From Cellulosimicrobium sp. CUA-896 (lineage in GTDB: Bacteria; Actinomycetota; Actinomycetes; Actinomycetales; Cellulomonadaceae), in NCBI RefSeq assembly GCF_001942335.1, contig NZ_MKKH01000007.1, positions 27,619-91,618 of the forward strand: DNA of 64,000 nucleotides, read 5' to 3'. Each line of letters begins with the position of its first letter. Within the stretch, counting starts at the first letter, position 1. Position numbers and translations under genes: made by a program. The notes below the pieces were generated by a model. That model was given only the letters and a program-made list of their open reading frames with translations, was not told where the DNA came from and did not search any database. Shown here piece by piece: positions 1-8,775 of this stretch.

Positions 1-336
1 GTCGTCGGCGCCTCCGGGGCCGTCTTCGGGCTCTTCGGCGCCATCCTGCTCGTCCTGCGGCGGACCGGCCGCAACGCGATGCAGATCGTCGTCCTCATCG
101 GGATCAACTTCGCGATCGGGTTCTTCTTCCCGGGCATCGCGTGGCAGGCGCACCTCGGCGGGCTGGTGGTCGGGGCGCTCCTCGGGCTGGCGTACGCGTA
201 CGCGCCGCGGGACCGCCGCACCCTCGTCTCGGTCGGCGCGACCGTGGTCGTCGGCGTCGGGCTGGTCGTGGTGTCCTGGCTCACGTACCAGGTCGCCTAC
301 CAGGGCGTGGGACTGGCGGCGGGTCTCCCCGGCTGA
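1..336 (+). CDS. Rhomboid-family intramembrane serine protease (3' part)
   Basis: The reading frame is open from base 1, so the N-terminus lies outside the window; 111 residues are visible. The rhomboid active-site motif GASGA (Ser5 of the visible part) sits at the start of a membrane helix. A later helix carries the partner histidine in WQAHLGG (His51), giving the Ser-His dyad of the family. About four hydrophobic segments are seen. Rhomboids cut substrate proteins within or next to the membrane. A rhomboid gene just before crgA is usual in actinobacteria, which supports the call. Confidence 0.88.
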   Translation, partial: VVGASGAVFGLFGAILLVLRRTGRNAMQIVVLIGINFAIGFFFPGIAWQAHLGGLVVGALLGLAYAYAPRDRRTLVSVGATVVVGVGLVVVSWLTYQVAYQGVGLAAGLPG

Positions 337-471
337 GCCCTGTTGGACGCCGGTCCACGACCGTCCCCAGGGTTGTCCACAGGTGTGGAACGAACTACAC
401 CGCTGCCATTCCGCCCTATGCGCGCACGGGAACGGTCAGTGTGCGCCGATCCGCCCGTGCGCCCCGGGTGC

Positions 472-726
472 CTACTTCCAGCGGGTCGTGAGCGCGAACC
501 CCGCGATGACGAACGCGAAGCCCACGGCGAGGTTCCAGGCGCCGAGCGCGGGGATGGGCAGCTGGGCCGAGCCGCTGAGGTAGAACAGCACGATCCAGGC
601 GAGCCCGACGAGCATGAGCCCCAGCATCGCGGGGACGAGCCAGCGCGGGTTGCCCGCCTCGGCTTTCGGCTGGCGGGGCTCGCGGGCGGGCTTCGCCGGC
701 TTCTTGCGGGACTTCGACTCGGGCAC
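472..726 (-). CDS. crgA: Cell division protein CrgA
   Basis: 84 residues: a basic, Lys/Pro-rich cytoplasmic tail (about residues 1-28) followed by two membrane helices (about 30-52 and 60-80) and a C-terminal TRWK. Length, two-helix layout and the W-N-L-A-V-G stretch in helix 2 fit the CrgA family. CrgA is a small actinobacterial septal protein that coordinates FtsZ and peptidoglycan synthases at the division site. The gene lies opposite to DUF881-sortase-pabA and near the pknB/pstP cluster, its normal setting. The 727-986 interval upstream is a divergent promoter region with no gene. Confidence 0.9.
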   Translation of the reverse strand: MPESKSRKKPAKPAREPRQPKAEAGNPRWLVPAMLGLMLVGLAWIVLFYLSGSAQLPIPALGAWNLAVGFAFVIAGFALTTRWK

Positions 727-986
727 GAGGGTGGCTCCTGTCCTGGGGGTCCCCGACCGACGACGCGGTACCCGCGGGTGCGGGCGGCTGCCGTCGTCGA
801 GCAGGGACCGTGCGTGGCTCGGGCGGACGTCGTCGACGACCGGTCAGGGGCCTGCGGAGATCTCTCGCTCCCGGCACCCGTCCCGTCCGTGGACGGCGTT
901 CGTCGTCTAGCGTAGTGGTCGCGCACAATAGACCGTGTCACCCGGTCACCACGGCCCGGCCGTCCGGGCGTAGGAAGGGAGGGCGC

Positions 987-1736
987 GTGAGTACCGAGGC
1001 GACCCCGGCGGCGTCGCGCGGGCGACGCCTGCGCGCGTCCCTGTCGGTCGCGTTCGTGCTGGTCCTCGCGGGTCTGCTCTTCACCGCGAACGCGCGTCTG
1101 GCCCAGGGCGAGGAGAGCCGCGACCCCGAGAACCTCGCGCAGCTCGTCGACCGTGAGTCGCAGCGCAACGCCGAGCTCGCGAGCCAGGTGGACGCCCTGG
1201 ACGACGAGATCGCGCGCCTGTCCGCCACCGCCCCGGCGGTCCCCGGGGTCGACGAGGACCTCGAGCGGCGCTCGGCGGTCGCCGCCGGGACCGTGGCCGT
1301 GACCGGGCCAGGCGTGTCCGTGATGCTCGACGACGCCCCCCAGGACGGCACCTACCCGGCGTCGATCCGGCCCGACGACCTGGTCGTGCACCAGCAGGAC
1401 ATCCAGGCCGTGGTCAACGCCCTGTGGGCCGGCGGCGCCGAGGCGATGACCCTCCAGGGCCAGCGCGTCACCGCGACGTCCGCGTTCCGCTGCGCCGGCA
1501 ACATCCTCCTGCTCCACGGCCGCGTGTACTCCCCGCCCTACGTCATCGAGGCGGTCGGCGACCAGGACCGCCTCCAGGCCGCGCTGGACCGCTCGGAGCG
1601 GGTCGACGTCTACCAGCAGTACGTCGACGCGGTGAACCTCGGCTGGGCCGTCGAGGAGCACGACCGCCTCGAGATGCCGCGCTACGAGGGCTCGCTCGAG
1701 CTCGAGTACGCGCGCACCGCCACGGTGGCCTCGTGA
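987..1736 (+). CDS. DUF881 family membrane-anchored protein
   Basis: 249 residues from GTG at 987, chosen because a purine-rich site (aggaaggga) lies just upstream; a longer open frame to 810 has no such signal. A short basic N-terminus is followed by one membrane helix (about residues 17-36), a coiled-coil-like stretch rich in Glu/Asn/Leu, then the compact DUF881 domain with the V-V-N-A-L-W-A-G-G-A-E-A-M and SAFRCAGN motifs. The biochemical function is unknown. The stop codon overlaps the sortase start (GTGA), so the two are probably translated together. Confidence 0.85.
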   Translation: MSTEATPAASRGRRLRASLSVAFVLVLAGLLFTANARLAQGEESRDPENLAQLVDRESQRNAELASQVDALDDEIARLSATAPAVPGVDEDLERRSAVAAGTVAVTGPGVSVMLDDAPQDGTYPASIRPDDLVVHQQDIQAVVNALWAGGAEAMTLQGQRVTATSAFRCAGNILLLHGRVYSPPYVIEAVGDQDRLQAALDRSERVDVYQQYVDAVNLGWAVEEHDRLEMPRYEGSLELEYARTATVAS

Positions 1737-2512
1737 CCACCGCGCCGCCGGTCCCGGTGCGCCACCGCGCCGCGCGCGCCGGCGGACGCGGCGGCCCGGT
1801 CGCCACAGCTGTCGGCGTGGTCGGCGAGCTGCTCATCACGCTGGGGGTGCTGCTCGGGCTCTACGTGGTGTGGCAGCTGTGGTGGACCGACGTCATCGCC
1901 GAACGCGACCAGGCGCAGGTGCTCGAGCAGCTCGACGCGCCGGCCCCCGACCCGGCGGACGTCGCGGTCGAGGTCCGCCGAGACGCGCCCCCGGTCGTGG
2001 CGCCCCCCGCGGCACAGGAGGTCTTCGGCACGCTCCACGTGCCGCGCTGGGACGACGCCGTGATCCCGCTCGCCGAGGGCACGGACAAGCGTGCGGTCCT
2101 CGACCGGGCGATGGCGGGCCACTACCCCGAGACGGTCATGCCGGGCGACGTCGGCAACTTCTCCGTGGCCGGCCACCGCATGACCTACGGCGCGGTGTTC
2201 CACCGCGCGGAGGAGCTGCAGACGGGCGACCCGCTCGTCGTCGAGGCGGCCGGCACGTGGTACGTCTACCGGGTCACCGAGGCACGGGTCGTCCAGCCCG
2301 ACGCGGTCGAGGCCGTCGCGCCCGTGCCGTGGCAGCCGGGCGTCGAGCCGACCGAGCGGTCCCTCACGCTCACCACGTGCCACCCCATCGGGCTCAACTC
2401 GCTCCGGGAGCGGTACATCGTCAACGCCGTGCTGGACTACTGGCTCCCCGTCGAGGAGGGCACGCCGCCCGACCTCGTGGGCCAGGCCGCACCGGAGCAG
2501 GGAGGCGCGTGA
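1733..2512 (+). CDS. Class E sortase
   Basis: 259 residues, GTG start overlapping the previous stop. One N-terminal membrane helix (about 24-47), an acidic/Pro-rich linker, then the sortase beta-barrel. Catalytic residues are visible: His148 in AGHRMTYG, Cys216 in LTLTTC, and an Arg at 225 or 227 in LRERYIV. The LTTC signature and this gene neighbourhood are typical of class E sortases, transpeptidases that attach surface proteins or pili to peptidoglycan. The next small gene starts inside the stop codon (TGATG). Confidence 0.88.
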   Translation: MTTAPPVPVRHRAARAGGRGGPVATAVGVVGELLITLGVLLGLYVVWQLWWTDVIAERDQAQVLEQLDAPAPDPADVAVEVRRDAPPVVAPPAAQEVFGTLHVPRWDDAVIPLAEGTDKRAVLDRAMAGHYPETVMPGDVGNFSVAGHRMTYGAVFHRAEELQTGDPLVVEAAGTWYVYRVTEARVVQPDAVEAVAPVPWQPGVEPTERSLTLTTCHPIGLNSLRERYIVNAVLDYWLPVEEGTPPDLVGQAAPEQGGA

Positions 2513-2738
2513 TGTACGGAGCCCTGTGGCGGGCGCTGCCCGGGCCGGCGTGGGTCCGCGCGCTCATGCTCGTCGTGCTCGCGGCGGCCGTGGTGCTCGC
2601 GTGCTTCGAGTGGTTGTTCCCGGTCGTCGCGGAGCACATGCCGTTCAACGACCCCAACGTCCAGACGGGTACACGGGTGCCCTGTCCACCGTCCCTGCCG
2701 CCCACGGCGCAGCCGAGCTCCCGGAGGTGCTGGCATGA
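2512..2738 (+). CDS. Small single-helix membrane protein, probable frame break
   Basis: ATG at 2512 overlaps the sortase stop. The start reads MYGALWRALPGPAWVRAL, then one strong membrane helix and FPVVAEHMPFNDPNV. As written the frame then runs far into pabA, which is unlikely. Restoring one base near 2664 moves it into a frame that ends at 2738, overlapping the pabA ATG by 4 nt, for a corrected length of about 75 residues. Small membrane proteins of this shape sit between the sortase and pabA in related actinobacteria. Function unknown. Confidence 0.6.
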
Positions 2739-3385
2739 CGCGCATCCTCGTCGTCGACAACTACGACTCCTTCGTCTACACGATCGTCGGGTACCTCGAC
2801 CAGCTCGGGGCCGAGACCGTCGTCGTGCGCAACGACGCCGTCCCCGAGCCCGGCGCGGACGGCGTGTACCGCGACGCCGACGGCGTGGCGTTCGACGGCG
2901 TCCTCGTCTCCCCCGGGCCGGGTACCCCGCAGGAGGCCGGGCAGAGCGAGCACGTGATCCGCACGTGCGCGACGTCGAGCACCCCGCTGCTCGGGGTGTG
3001 CCTCGGCCACCAGGCGCTCGCCGAGGTGTTCGGCGCGACGGTGACGCACGCGCCGGAGCTCATGCACGGCAAGACGAGCCTCGTCGAGCACCACGGCGCC
3101 GGTGTCATGGCGGGTCTCGGCGCGCCGTTCACGGCGACGCGCTACCACTCGCTCGCTGTGGTGCGCGACACCGTGCCCGCCGAGCTCGTCGTCACCGCCG
3201 AGACCGCCGGGGGTGTCGTGATGGGTCTGCAGCACCGTGAGCTGCCGCTGCACGGGGTCCAGTTCCACCCCGAGTCCGTGCTCACCGAGGGCGGGCACCG
3301 GCTCCTCGCGAACTGGCTCGAGGCGTGCGGGCTCGAGGGCGCCGTCGAGCGCTCGGCGGGCATGGCGCCGCTCGTGCGGCAGTAG
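2735..3385 (+). CDS. pabA: Aminodeoxychorismate/anthranilate synthase glutamine amidotransferase
   Basis: 216 residues, full length for a TrpG/PabA-type class I glutamine amidotransferase. The nucleophile elbow GVCLGHQ gives Cys89; the other triad members are His178 and Glu180 in VQFHPESV. The N-terminal VVDNYDSFVY motif and the SPGPGTP oxyanion loop are also present. It supplies ammonia from glutamine to the chorismate-using partner, which is not in this window, so folate (PabA) and tryptophan (TrpG) roles cannot be separated. The place before pknB favours the PabA annotation customary there. Confidence 0.88.
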   Translation: MTRILVVDNYDSFVYTIVGYLDQLGAETVVVRNDAVPEPGADGVYRDADGVAFDGVLVSPGPGTPQEAGQSEHVIRTCATSSTPLLGVCLGHQALAEVFGATVTHAPELMHGKTSLVEHHGAGVMAGLGAPFTATRYHSLAVVRDTVPAELVVTAETAGGVVMGLQHRELPLHGVQFHPESVLTEGGHRLLANWLEACGLEGAVERSAGMAPLVRQ

Positions 3386-3440
3386 CACCCGCCACGGCGA
3401 GCCTGCGCGGCGCGGAATCTCACGTCCCTGGACGACGACG

Positions 3441-3466
3441 GCCGCTCACCCTTCCGGGTGAGCGGC
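3441..3466. terminator. Bidirectional hairpin terminator between pabA and pknB
   Basis: A perfect 11-bp stem (GCCGCTCACCC pairing with GGGTGAGCGGC) around a TTCC tetraloop lies between the convergent ends of pabA and pknB. No long T-run follows, which is usual in high-GC actinobacteria. Confidence 0.7.
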
Positions 3467-3509
3467 GTCGTGCGTGGTGCAGTCGTGCGTGGTGCAGGGG
3501 GGCGGGACG

Positions 3510-5578
3510 TCAGCCGTCGTTCCCGCCTCCGTTGTCGCCGCCCGGACCGCCGCCGTTGTTGTTCCCGCCGCCATCGTCCTGGCCGTTGCCGTTGCTCGGT
3601 CCAGGACCGGTGGAGACGATGAGGGAGACGTTCGTCCCGACCTCGACCTCCGTGCCGCCGCCCGGGTCGGAGCCGATGACGGTGCCGGCGGGCCACTGGT
3701 CGGACGCCTGCGTCTGCCGCTGGCCCCGGTTCAGCTGGGCGCCGTTGAGCGCTTCCACGGCCTGGTCCTCGGTCATCCCCGCGAGGTTGGTCGGGACCCG
3801 CGTCGTCTCCGTCGCGGGCGGGATCGCGACCACGATTGTCACGTCGGAGCCCTGCTGGACACTGCCCGGGTTGGGACGCTGCGAGAGCACGGTGCCCTCG
3901 GCCTCGTCCGACTCGGTCTCCTCGATGACCGGGTTGAGCCCGAGGTCGCGGACGGTCTGCTCGGCCTCCTGACGGTTCATCGACGTGAGGTCGGGCAGCT
4001 CGACGCGGCCGCTCGAGATGAACAGCGTGACGGCGGAGCCGGCGGCCACGCTCTGGTTCGCGGCGGGCTCCGTGCGGGTCACGACGTCCTGCTCGACCGT
4101 CGCGGAGTCCTCGGGCGTGACGTTGCCGACCTCGAGACCGGCATCGGCCAGCGCCTGGCGGGCCTCGTCCTGCGTCAGGCCGGCGAGCTCGGGCACCTGC
4201 ACGCTGTCCGGTCCGGTGGAGAACCACACGTCGACGGTCTCGCCGGGCTTGACCTCCTCGCCGCCGGCCGGGCTCTGGCGGACGAACTGGCCCTCGGGGA
4301 CCGCGTCGCTCTGCTCGAGCAGCGGGTTGAACTCGAGGTCCACGCCCTCGAAGAGCGCGCGCGCCTCGTCCTCGGTCATGCCCTCCTGGACGGTCGGCAC
4401 CTCGACGGTCTCGGGCTCCGCCGGAGGGCGGTTGAGCAGCAGGATCGTGGCGATCGCGGCGAGGGCGAGCACGCCGACCGCGATGAGCGTCCACATGAGG
4501 CCCTTGCGGCTCTTCTTCTCCTCCTCCGGGTCGCCGGGTCCCTCGCCGTTCGGCGGGACGGCGGGCGCCGCGGTGGTCGCCCAGGGCGACGGCGGTCCGG
4601 CGGGGCTCATGACCTGCGTCGCGGACTCGACCATCGTCGGCCGCATGTCCGCGGCCGCGACGCCTGCGCCGAGCCCGGCGGCCGCCGCGGCGACGCCGAG
4701 CGCCGGCGCGGTGATGGAGCCGCCGCGCACGGCGTTCTCGAGGTCGGAGCGGAACTCGGCGGCGCTCGAGTAGCGCTCGTCGCGGTCCTTCGCGAGGGCC
4801 TTGAGCGTGATGCGGTCGAGCACCTCGGGGACGTCCGGCGCGACCGCGCTCGGGGTCGCGGGCGCCTCACGCACGTGCTGGTACGCGACGGCGACGGGCG
4901 AGTCGCCGATGAACGGCGGCCGGCCGGTGAGGAGCTCGTACAGCAGGCAGCCGGTCGAGTACAGGTCGCTGCGGGCGTCGACGGTCTCCCCGCGCGCCTG
5001 CTCGGGCGAGAGGTACTGCGCGGTCCCGATGACGGCCTGGGTCTGCGTCATGGTCGCCGCGGAGTCCGCGACGGCGCGCGCGATGCCGAAGTCCATGACC
5101 TTGACCGCGCCCGTGGGCGTGATCATGACGTTCGCGGGCTTGATGTCGCGGTGCACGATGCCCGCGTGGTGGGAGTACTCGAGCGCCGCGAGCACGCCCG
5201 CGGTGATCTCGACGGCCTCGTCGATCGGCACGGCCTGCCCGTCGCGCAGGATGTCGCGGACGGTGTGGCCCTCGACGTACTCCATGACGATGAACGGGAC
5301 GTGCACGGACGCGCCTGCGTGTCGGTGTGCACGTCCTCGCCCGTGTCGTAGACGGCGACGATGGCGGGGTGGTTCAGCGAGGCGGCCGCCTGGGCCTCAC
5401 GACGGAAGCGGGCGAGGAACGACGGGTCGCGGGCGAGGTCGGAGCGCAGGATCTTGATCGCCACGGTGCGACCCAGGCGGGTGTCGTGCCCGATGTGCAC
5501 CTCGGCCATGCCGCCGCGGCCGATGAGCTCACCGACCTCGTAGCGTCCGGCAAGCACTCGGGGAGCGTTGTCCACCAC
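3510..5578 (-). CDS. pknB: Ser/Thr protein kinase PknB with four PASTA repeats (one frame break)
   Basis: Corrected length 689 residues. Kinase domain: glycine loop GRGGMAEV, Lys42 (VAIKIL), catalytic loop VHRDIKPANV and MDFGIA. After an Ala/Pro-rich juxtamembrane part there is one membrane helix, then four PASTA repeats that bind muropeptide/lipid II outside the cell, and a Gly/Asn-rich tail. PknB phosphorylates division and cell-wall proteins and is reversed by PstP. The frame breaks at 5314-5315, where plus-strand cc should be ccc; one added base restores DTQGASVHVPF. The gene follows pknA, RodA and pstP in the same direction. Confidence 0.92.
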
Positions 5579-5705
5579 TCATTCGTCCTTCGGTGTCGTC
5601 GGAGCCGCGGGCGCGTCCGCACGCGGCACATCTGGCGCAATCATCCCACCCACGGGGGTCCCCACGGGCGGTCCAGGCAACGATGTCGTCACGATGTCAC
5701 CCCGG

Positions 5706-7315
5706 TCACCCCACCACCGCGGTCGCGGTCGCGGCCCTCTCGGCCAGCACGGGGGCGAGCGACCCCGCGGAGTCGTCCGTACCGCCCCCGCCGGTGACGA
5801 TGGTGGTGACGAGGACGACGAGCAGCAGCCCCAGCAGGGCGACGAGCGGCCACGTCATGCCGCGGGGGATCCCGCCGAGCCGCTGACCGGTGGTGGTCGA
5901 CGTGCGGCGGGCGTTCGCGGAGCGCCCGGGCGTCTCCTGCGCCTGGCGCCGCATCTCGGCCCGCGTCGCCGGCGCCCTGGACGCTGTGCCCGACGACGCC
6001 CGCTCCCCCGCGCCCGGCCGGTCCTGGCGCGCGTGGTCCGCGGGATCACCGCCACGCGCGGAGGTCGTCGTGCGACCCGCCACGCGCTGGCCCGACGACG
6101 GTCGGTGCCCGCGCGTCGCACCGTGCATCTCGCGGCGCGGCGGGTAGGCGCGCGGCAGCGACCCGTCGCTCGACGCCGCGTCCTCCGCTCGCGCGGCGCC
6201 CGCGGCACCGGACGGGCGCTCCCACGGCAGGGCCGGTCCTGCGGACGGGCGTGGCGTCGCCGGGGTGGACCGTGCGGCGGTGCCGTCGCCACCACGGTCG
6301 CCGTCGTCGGCGTCGCGGACCGTCGTCGGGATGACGATCGGGGTGATGACCGGGGCGACGTCCTCGTACGGGCCGTGCTGCGGCGTCGCGGGAGCGGGCA
6401 CGTCGTCGGACGGCGTCGCGTCGGGCTCTGCCTCGGCGCGCGCGCGACGGGCACGGCGCGTGGGCGCCGCGACGCGCGCCGACCAGGGGTCGGTCGCGAG
6501 CCGCCCGGCGATCTCGTCGAGCGCCTGGGCGAGGGCGGCGGCGTCCGCGGTCGGGCGGAGGGCTCCTTGGCGAGCATCGCCATGATGAGGTCGGCCAGCT
6601 CGGAGTCCACGGACGGCGGCAGGGGCGGCACGGGCTCGTTGACGTGCGCGACGGCGATGTCCACCGGTGTCGACCCGGTGAAGGGCCGGTTCCCGACGAC
6701 GGACTCGTACGCGACGATGCCGAGCGCGTAGACGTCGGACGCGCCCGTCGCGGCCTGGCCGACGGCCTGCTCGGGCGACAGGTACTGCGCGGTGCCCATG
6801 ACCATCCCGGTCGCCGTCATCGGCACCTGGTTGGCCGCGAGAGATACGCCGAAGTCGGTGATCTTCACGACGCCCGCGCGGTCGATGAGGATGTTGCCCG
6901 GCTTGACGTCGCGGTGCACCACCCCGGCGACGTGCGCCGCGTGCAGGGCGCGCGCCGTCTGGGACAGGATCGGCAGGAGCCGCAGCGGCGGGAGCACGGG
7001 CTCGCGCTCGAGCAGGTCGGCCATCGGCTCGCCGACGACGAGCTCCATGACGAGGTAGCCGGACCGCTCCTGCTCGCCGTAGTCGTACATCTGCGCGATG
7101 TTCGGGTGCGACAGCGCCGCGCTGTTGCGCGCCTCGGTGCGCAGGCGGTTGAGGAAGTCCTCGTTGCCCGCGTACTCCGAGCGCAGCACCTTGACCGCGA
7201 CCTCGCGGCCCAGCGCGTCGTCGGCCGCGACCCACACCTCCCCCATCCCGCCGACGGCGATGCGCCGCACGAGGTGGTACCGGTTGCCGAGGCGCAGCCC
7301 TCGTGCGGGCTTCAT
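5706..7315 (-). CDS. pknA: Ser/Thr protein kinase PknA (one frame break)
   Basis: Corrected length 536 residues from ATG at 7315, which overlaps the pbpA stop (ATGA). Kinase motifs: VGGMGEVW loop, VAVKVLRSEY lysine, VVHRDVKPGNI catalytic loop, TDFGVS. The C-terminal half is Arg/Ala/Thr-rich and low in complexity, ending in one membrane helix (MTWPLVALLGLLLVVLV) and a short outer tail without PASTA repeats, the expected PknA form. The frame breaks at 6549-6550: adding one G (plus strand) gives ARPADAAALAQAL. It controls cell shape and division together with PknB. Confidence 0.9.
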
Positions 7316-8775
7316 CGGTCGATCACCGCCTCCATCACGGCGCGCGCGATGGGCGCGGCGACCGCGCCGCCGGTGGCCTCGCTGCCGCTGGAGCCGCCGT
7401 TCTCCACGATGACGGCGACGGCGACCTGCGGGTCGTCGGCCGGTGCGAAGCTCGTGAACCAGGCGTGCGGTGCCTTGGCGGGGTCGTTCTCCGCGGTGCC
7501 CGTCTTGCCCGCGACCTGGATGCCGGGCATCTGGGCCGCGGTCCCGGAGCCGTTCTGCACGACGCCGACCATCATCTGGGTGAGCTGCTCGGCGGTGGAC
7601 GGCGACACGGCGGTGCTGAGGCGCTGCGGGTCGCGCTGCTGGACCACGTCGAGGTCGGGGTCGCGGATCGTGTCGACCGTGTACGGCTCCATGAGCACGC
7701 CGTCGTTCGCGATCGCCGCGGAGACCATCGCCATCTGCAGCGGCGTGACGCGCACGTCGCCCTGGCCGATCCCGGCGCGGGCGAGCCCGTCGGGCGTCGC
7801 CTCCTCCGAGGTCGGGAAGTGGCTCGCGGTGACGTCCATGGGGATGGCGAGCGAGTCGTCGTCGAAGCCGAAGGCCTCCGCCTGGTCGCGCATCGCGTCG
7901 GCACCGAGCGTCACGGCGAGGTCCGCGAACGCGGTGTTGCACGAGATGCGCAGCGCGTCGGCGAGCGTCATCTCGCCCGTCGGTGAGCAGCGGATGCCGC
8001 CGAAGTTGCTCATGGTCTCGGTGGACTGCGGGTACTGGTAGACGTCCGGTGCCGGCACGACGGACTCCGCCGTGTACTGCCCGCTCTCGATCGCGGCGGC
8101 CGCCGTGACGAGCTTGAACGTCGACCCCGGCGGGTACGTGTTCCCGCGGATCGCCCGGTTGCTCATCGGGTTGCCCTCGGCGTTCGTCAGCTCCTGGAAC
8201 GCCGCGCTGGCCGCGGCCGTGTCGTGCGAGGCCAGCGCGTTCGGGTCGAAGCTCGGCTTGGACACGAGGGCGAGCACGCGCCCGGTGCCCGGCTCGAGCG
8301 CGACGACGGCGCCGCGCTGGTCGCCCAGCGCGTCCCACGCCGCCTGCTGCGCCGCCGGGTCGATCGTGAGCTCGACGGAGGCGCCCTGGGGCTGCTCGCC
8401 GGTGAACAGCGCGCTGAGGCGCTCCATCCACAGCGAGCTCGCCTCGCCGTTGAGGAACTCGTTCTCGGCGCGCTCGATCTCCGACGTCCCGTTGACCACG
8501 GAGAAGTAGCCCGTCACGGGGGCGTAGAGCGGGCCGTTGGCGTAGGCGCGCTGGAACCCGAACGGGTCGTCGACCGGGGACGACGACGCGACCGCCTCGC
8601 CGGCGACGACGATCGGCCCGCGGTAGTTGCCGTACTCGCGGTAGATCGTGCGCACGTTGCGCGGGTCGTTGTTGAGCTGGTCGGCCTGGAACACCTGGAT
8701 GTAGGTGGTCGAGACCATGAGCGCGAGGAACATGACGAGCACGACGCTCGCAACACGGCGCAGGGGGACGTTCAC
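7312..8775 (-). CDS. pbpA: Penicillin-binding protein 2 / transpeptidase (PbpA type)
   Basis: 487 residues from GTG at 8775, preceded by GGGAGGTG and overlapping the RodA/FtsW stop. One N-terminal membrane anchor, a PBP dimerisation-type domain, then the transpeptidase domain with all three motifs: STFK (SxxK), SCN (SxN) and KTGTAE. It is a class B PBP that cross-links peptidoglycan with its SEDS partner encoded immediately upstream. A start 15 nt further up is possible but lacks a ribosome site. Confidence 0.92.
   Translation of the reverse strand: MNVPLRRVASVVLVMFLALMVSTTYIQVFQADQLNNDPRNVRTIYREYGNYRGPIVVAGEAVASSSPVDDPFGFQRAYANGPLYAPVTGYFSVVNGTSEIERAENEFLNGEASSLWMERLSALFTGEQPQGASVELTIDPAAQQAAWDALGDQRGAVVALEPGTGRVLALVSKPSFDPNALASHDTAAASAAFQELTNAEGNPMSNRAIRGNTYPPGSTFKLVTAAAAIESGQYTAESVVPAPDVYQYPQSTETMSNFGGIRCSPTGEMTLADALRISCNTAFADLAVTLGADAMRDQAEAFGFDDDSLAIPMDVTASHFPTSEEATPDGLARAGIGQGDVRVTPLQMAMVSAAIANDGVLMEPYTVDTIRDPDLDVVQQRDPQRLSTAVSPSTAEQLTQMMVGVVQNGSGTAAQMPGIQVAGKTGTAENDPAKAPHAWFTSFAPADDPQVAVAVIVENGGSSGSEATGGAVAAPIARAVMEAVIDR

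Noticed and set aside
810..986. N-terminal extension of the DUF881 protein from 810.
   Set aside because: The added residues are Arg/Gly/Ser-rich noise without a ribosome site; GTG at 987 is preceded by a good purine-rich site and starts the membrane-anchor region.
3467..3496. Two tandem 15-bp copies of GTCGTGCGTGGTGCA beside the pabA/pknB terminator.
   Set aside because: Only two copies and no structure beyond the terminator hairpin; too little to call an element.
3474..5351. Long open frame antisense to pknB.
   Set aside because: High-GC codon bias opens antisense frames; the minus strand has clear kinase and PASTA domains, and the antisense product is Arg/His-rich with no family features.
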